Source: Limonium bicolor
Lineage: Eukaryota; Streptophyta; Magnoliopsida; Caryophyllales; Plumbaginaceae
Length of the DNA stretch: 64,000 bases
Assembly: GCA_023374045.1 (NCBI GenBank)
Contig: CM041777.1
Coordinates: forward strand, 103,184,046 to 103,248,045
Direction of reading: 5' to 3'
Positions 59,537 to 64,000 of this stretch are shown here, one piece after another. Each line of letters opens with the position of its first letter. Position 1 is the first letter of the stretch. The notes beneath the pieces were generated by a model. That model made no database searches and was not told the origin of the DNA. It saw only the letters and a list, made by a program, of their open reading frames with translations. The translations under genes and the position numbers were made by a program.

Positions 59537-60408
59537 ACTTCGAGGAGCCCGTCGTCTGCTACATAGAACTGCTTAAGGAGCACATGAGGCATCTTGGCCC
59601 ACTCCAGAGCGAAGATGATGAATACTACATCATCTTAGAAGTCAAAGGTACTCTCATCAACATCTCCAAGTCTTGGATATCCAAGACATTCAACCTGGAG
59701 CCTAACGGATTGGTCTTTCCCAAGGACATGACGTGGAACGACCTAGGACACCAAGTGGGGAAGATGGTCAACCTCTTCAACAAAGGGGCAATCATGAAGA
59801 ACTTTTGACGATCCAAATGTCAATCCCTGGTCGAATTCTCCTTAGCATCCTCACTCACAATGTCACCCCCAAAAATCAGCGCACCCACGTTGTAAATGCG
59901 CGAGACATAAGGATCATGTATGCTCTGAGAATGAAGGAAAAGTTGGATCTCTCAGCAATGATCCTTCTCTCCCTCGACGAGAGCAGATACGTCAACCAGG
60001 GGCTGGTGCATGGAGGAGTGGTCATAAAAGTCTTGATCGCATTCAGAGTGGAGACTGACTGTGTCACAGCATTCTCGAGGAGCGCTCAGGACAGCATCTG
60101 CTCCGAGATGTTGTCAAAGATGGGGAATCAAGACCCACGGAGATTTGCTCACTATCCATCTGAAGCCTACCAAGAGTGAATACTCGCGCTCAGAGCCTCG
60201 CCCACTTGCCAAGTCCTCAGCACTCAAGAGGAAGCGCAGTCTCTCACCGGTCAGGGATAGGTCGTGGACAAGTATGGATACTCAAGCTCAAGATGTTCTT
60301 AGGCGAGTGAGACTTACTCTCGTAGTAGTCCATGAGGTATCTGATGAACCTAGTGTACAATCAATGGTTCAAGGATCCATAGACTATATAGACAAATTCC
60401 TAGAATGA
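59537..60408 (+). pseudogene. Copia env-like 3' ORF, 3' part (pseudogene)
   Basis: It resumes with YFEEPVVCYIELLKEHMRH and runs to KGAIMKNF at 59,808. After a frameshift at about 59,800-59,830 it continues through RILLSILTHNVTPKNQ and a YALRMKEKLDL segment. It then reads to a stop at 60,408, with another stop near 60,179. The pattern ILxxNVxP...D...YAL...LDL resembles the env-like/plant transposon protein domain of SIRE, and the corresponding stretch of the Athila 3' frame in this window. Function unproven. Confidence 0.65.
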
Positions 60409-61465
60409 GAGTTCTACGCCTCTTAAAGGCTTGAGTGCAACTGTGAGCTGTCTTAAGACTTAGTTAGATTTTTGTTGTCTTTTATTTTCTTGTCTTTAGC
60501 TATCTGTTTCAACCGTTATCTTTTGATATCATCAAAATGTAAAATTGTTACATTTTCTCACTTGAATACACACTTCATTTACGAATGACTTTATTGACTT
60601 GGCTCCTTCTTACTTGATTAAATAATTATAATTTGATCAGAGACATAACTTCACCCTTCCACTAATCCACATTCTTCACTTGACACCTAATCCTATAGCC
60701 TAGACTGCAAAAATGACTAAAACTCATTTATTACCTCTTCACAACCCATCGGTGAGCTGTCTTTTACCAGTCTATAAGTTCACCTCATAGTCACCGCTTT
60801 CAAACATCACTCTTTATCACATTCCTTTATTTCCTCCTTTCACCCTCATCCATATTTCACCTACAGCTCTTTAAGCTCAAATGAGCAAACCATCTATTCC
60901 AAAATTCACAAATTCATGCAAACCAAGCACCCTAGGAAATATGTATATCAAACATGTATCCATCCAAATTCACAATCTTAGGCTGCATGGTCTACCAATG
61001 TAAGTCCCAGTCATTCTGCCATAAATTGCTCACTGAACTCCACATTCTCGGACACTTCAACCATAGTAGAATCTCCGAACATCAAGAGTTATTCTGATGA
61101 TGAAGTCCATGGCTTAGATGTCTCTACCTCTGCCGCATCCAATCGTCGCACCATCTGAATGTCTCTGTCATCTTGTAGTCTATAATCTATGAAATGTTAT
61201 GGTCTTTTCAATAAATTGAGTCGTGTAGTTTCTCCCTGTTTTGCTGGATGGAAAAGGGGAAAAAGATATGTACTGTTATGACTACTATCCTTGTATTATG
61301 AAATCTTAATGAAAAACTATTCACTTTATGGCCTGGTGTAAGTCTGTTGTTTCAACTGTTAACAAACTCAGGGGGAATCCTTCTTAGGGGGAATTCTCTC
61401 TTCTGGAGTCAATGCAAAACGTTCAGTATATATGTCAAAATTAATTTTGTATTGGTTGTCATCAT
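60409..61465 (+). other. Copia 3' untranslated region
   Basis: AT-rich sequence with no gene recognised. Two AGGGGGAAT words (about 61,370 and 61,386) lie 80-100 bp before the polypurine tract and may be accessory purine tracts. Confidence 0.5.
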
Positions 61466-61481
61466 CAAAAAGGGGAGAAAT
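61466..61481 (+). other. Polypurine tract of the Copia element
   Basis: AAAAAGGGGAGAAAT in the context GTCATCATCAAAAAGGGGAGA, the usual SIRE sequence directly before the LTR start TGTTAAGTC. Confidence 0.85.
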
Positions 61482-62487
61482 TGTTAAGTCAAGATCCTTT
61501 AGTTTTGATGATAGCAAACCGGTGTTGTTTATCTAACATATTTTGTTAAGTTAGAATTCAGATAAACATGAGGAAGAGTGGCTTAGCACGCAAGGTTGCA
61601 AGTGCACTCAGCTCATGAAATGTGTCCATCTAGTCGGGAACCTGTCGGCGATAGCTCCAACATAACTTCTAGTGCACACAGAAACTCAAGCACTACACAA
61701 CAATGACTCTTGTGCATCAGGCACAATAGAAGGATAAACTAAATCAAGTGAATCTACAAGCTCAGGCACAAAATACATCAAGTGAACCGACAAGCTCATG
61801 CATCCACACAAGCAATTGGCTCACGACAAAGTCTTGCTCATTAATGATCAAGATAGCAAGACAAGGTCAGGGCTATTATGAGGCACTCATTACGCATCAT
61901 TAATGAAGCTTAGACAACATTAATGAAGCCGTCGAGATCAGGCAAGTGAAGAGCACAAGTGGTAACCGACCACCTGCCCTTGCCTCCAACGTGTCCAACC
62001 ACAGGACGGCACGTGGCCTAACATCACCAACCAAAGCAAGTTAAGAATCAGCCTATGCACGAGCTTAGCCACTTTGTTGAGGACAAGGGAAAAATGGCTC
62101 CTAGAATCTAGCAAAGATATAGATCGGTTGTTATAAGTCTAATGAACTTATGTGTATAAATATGATGTATAATATCACATACAAAACGTACGAGGTCACA
62201 CATACGAAGAGAGATAACGAAGAGCATGTGTGAGCAAGACTGAGTGTATCTGAGTGTGTGTAAGGACTAGGAAGTTAGTGAGCTTGGTAGTACTGGGTTG
62301 TTAAGTTAATACTGTGAGTATTTAGTAGACTGAACAGTCGGGGACGGTTAGGGAATCGTAGGCCTGCTGTCAAGAAGGGTAGAGAACTTTAGTGAATTTC
62401 TAGGGTGTAAATTCTCAATCGAAATGGAATTTCCAGTTTGAGTTTATCATGTTCTTCCCTAAACTATCAAGTTGTTTATTCAGCACA
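61482..62487 (+). repeat. 3' LTR of the SIRE-like Copia element (right border approximate)
   Basis: Starts TGTTAAGTCAAG followed by TTTTGATGATAGCAAACC, typical of SIRE LTRs. A TATA-like GTATAAATATG lies at about 62,154-62,164. The 3' border is uncertain; the sequence changes character near 62,490, where another LTR may begin. Confidence 0.65.
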
Positions 62488-62490
62488 AAT

Positions 62491-64000
62491 GACACGTCCA
62501 TGACAGGTCGAGGACGTATCTGGAAGAGGTTTCTAGTTTCACTAACCACCTTTAAACCCAAATTTGTCTTTAATCCTCAACCAAAAACCTCCTAAATTTG
62601 TAGGTATTTTCCCCCAACTTTTTGAGATGTTTTCCAGCAATATAACAGACCATTAATAGCATATTTATATATCAAACATAGTACCATAAAGTCCTTAACT
62701 CTTAAGAACCTTAGAACACCAAAAATGCTTATAAACTTAACTTAACTTGTGGCCATAATACAAGACATAAAATAAAATCTGAATAAGCACAAAATAGTCA
62801 TAAAATAACATTTACTCTTGGCCACATAAAACCTCATACTGCACAAGGCTTATAATTTGCATAAACCACTCAAACTTGATTTAAGGTGACATCTAAGTCC
62901 TTAAGTCCTTGGTAGACATAACCAATTGAGTTAGTATGATTTTATGTCTGAAATTAGGTCACCATATACCATTTTTCTCCAGCATCTGCGTCTTTAATTA
63001 GTTCCCAAGATTAAACAACTTAAAACATTAAAATGAGCTTTAAGGTAGAACTTACCCTTTTATGCTCCAATGTTTTGATTTCTCACTTAAACTTTCGGCC
63101 CTATAAACATATAAGGGTGTAGTTTAGATTTTTGAACAGATCTAAAGCTTAAATGACTGATTAAAACTCTAAATTCTTAGGGCTATACTTACCCTTTTCT
63201 TAAGGTAGATTTTTGACTTGTTTCTCCTTTGATCTTTGGCCACCACACAAGGCTTTGTTAGGAAGTATTTTCGGCCATGTATATAAGAAGAAGAAAAAGT
63301 ATATTTAGGGTTTTTATACACCTCAACACAATCAAAGGAAAGCTTAAGGCTTAAAACACCAAAATGTGCATTAAGGAGTAAGATTTTTACCTTGAAGCTC
63401 CAAGTGAGATTTTTGCCCAAAATTTTGGCCAACTATAGATAATTAAGCCATTGGTTAGGTCTTGTGCAGATACACATAAAACATAGCTTAAGAACCTAAA
63501 ACCCTAAATTATGACCTACCCTTGAAGTATTCTTTTGAGTGTTGTTTCTCCTTAGATTTTCGGCCAACAAGAGGAGTAGAAGGAGCTTCATATTATATGA
63601 GAAAATATAAAGAAAATGAGTATAATCAAGGGTTGGATTCGGCCATATATTGGTCAAAGGAAAAGATGGAAGCTTATAGCACATTTTTATACTTAAATTT
63701 GTAGAAACTTAGCTAGCCTTCCTCCATGCGTGAGTGCCAAATTCACCACTTCAAAATGTGTAAGAATTTCATATTTTGCTCAAGAAGAAGTTGGATCATG
63801 TTCTCCTTGCCTTGTTGATGGAGAAAGTAGAAACATTCAAGAGAAAGGGTGTTAGGAATTTCATCCACCATTCATGTGTTCTTGAAGAAAACTAGAGGTT
63901 GAAGATGAAGATCTTAAGGATGAAGAAGAGCTTATGGACGTCCAAGGAGAGAGGAGGAGGGTGAGAGTTGCTTTGTTTAAGTCATTCAAGTGTAAGGAAG
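62491..64000 (-). repeat. Probable partial LTR (H) at the right edge
   Basis: From TGACACGTCC at 62,491 the sequence is AT-rich and composed like solo LTR D. It has a degenerate repeat in which ACTTACCC or CTACCCTTGAAG, TTTTGATTTCTC and TTCGGCC words recur at about 63,050, 63,185, 63,385 and 63,510. On the minus strand these give repeated AAGGGTAAGT-type words. No coding sequence seen. The call rests on texture and the terminal motif only. Confidence 0.35.

Larger units (their letters stand above)
17732..62487 (+). mobile_element. SIRE/Maximus-like Copia element, broken host layer
   Basis: Collinear Copia parts appear on the + strand in the expected order: end of gag and protease, integrase, (RT missing), RNase H, a 3' env-like frame, a polypurine tract in the context ATCATCAAAAAGGGGAGA, and an LTR start TGTTAAGTC. 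The 3' env-like frame and that PPT context are typical of the SIRE lineage. The element is interrupted by LTR-like sequence at 19,441-22,139, element A (22,888-55,849) and solo LTR E (57,193-59,531). No 5' LTR is visible; the left end is lost behind remnant F. The right border of the 3' LTR is approximate. Confidence 0.75.

Overview
The window is plant nuclear DNA made almost entirely of nested LTR retrotransposons. The types point to a large-genome seed plant, probably a eudicot: Ty3/Gypsy Athila, Tat/Ogre-like and Tekay-like LTRs, and a Ty1/Copia SIRE/Maximus element. I cannot name the species. I found no intact host gene, tRNA, rRNA or CRISPR locus. Every recognisable coding stretch is a decayed retroelement gene. 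Most long open frames in the LTRs are by-products of low-complexity sequence.

Layout, from the outermost (oldest) layer inward. (1) The host layer is a broken SIRE-like Copia element on the + strand: protease and integrase at 17.8-19.4 kb, RNase H at 22.1-22.8 kb, a 3' env-like frame at 56.1-60.4 kb, a polypurine tract at 61.47 kb and a 3' LTR from 61.48 kb. Its reverse transcriptase is missing, replaced by LTR-like sequence (19.44-22.14 kb). (2) Element A (22,888-55,849, + strand, TSD ACCGA on both sides) has 5.7-kb LTRs and a 4.7-kb interior with no gag or pol. (3) An Athila element, C (35,579-52,480, - strand, TSD GTAAT), lies inside A's 3' LTR. It has recognisable gag, protease, RT, RNase H, integrase and an env-like 3' frame, all damaged by stops or frameshifts. 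(4) A solo LTR, D (43,471-47,624, TSD TGTTC), sits inside C's pol. (5) A second solo LTR, E (57,193-59,531), splits the Copia env-like frame. (6) At the left, an LTR remnant F (15,784-17,731) is interrupted by a non-autonomous Tat/Ogre-like element with 5.8-kb LTRs (window start to 15,783). Its two LTRs are nearly identical, so it is probably the youngest insertion. (7) The right edge (about 62.49 kb to the end) looks like part of another LTR.

The most unusual signal is an array of regularly spaced hairpins. Each hairpin is exactly 36 nt (12-nt arm GGTCCGGGACTT, about 12 nt of variable loop, 12-nt complementary arm), repeated every 72-73 bp. It occurs in four places: both Athila LTRs (four units each), the Athila interior before the env-like frame (three units), and the unrelated solo LTR D (four units). 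The 37-nt spacers also share a core (AAAAnAGnCCGARAGTYT). In the Athila 5' LTR the array ends about 65 bp upstream of a TATA box. Solo LTR E carries a similar array of palindromes with a related TCCGGAC arm. This looks like a transferable U3 or regulatory cassette shared between retrotransposon lineages.

Other structures of note are a 98-nt near-perfect hairpin spanning the Tat-like element's PPT/LTR junction, hairpins whose copies differ by compensating base changes (in the Tat-like element and in element A), a 49-50 bp minisatellite just before the Tat-like 3' LTR, and loss of the TATA region from one Athila LTR beside an expanded CT microsatellite.
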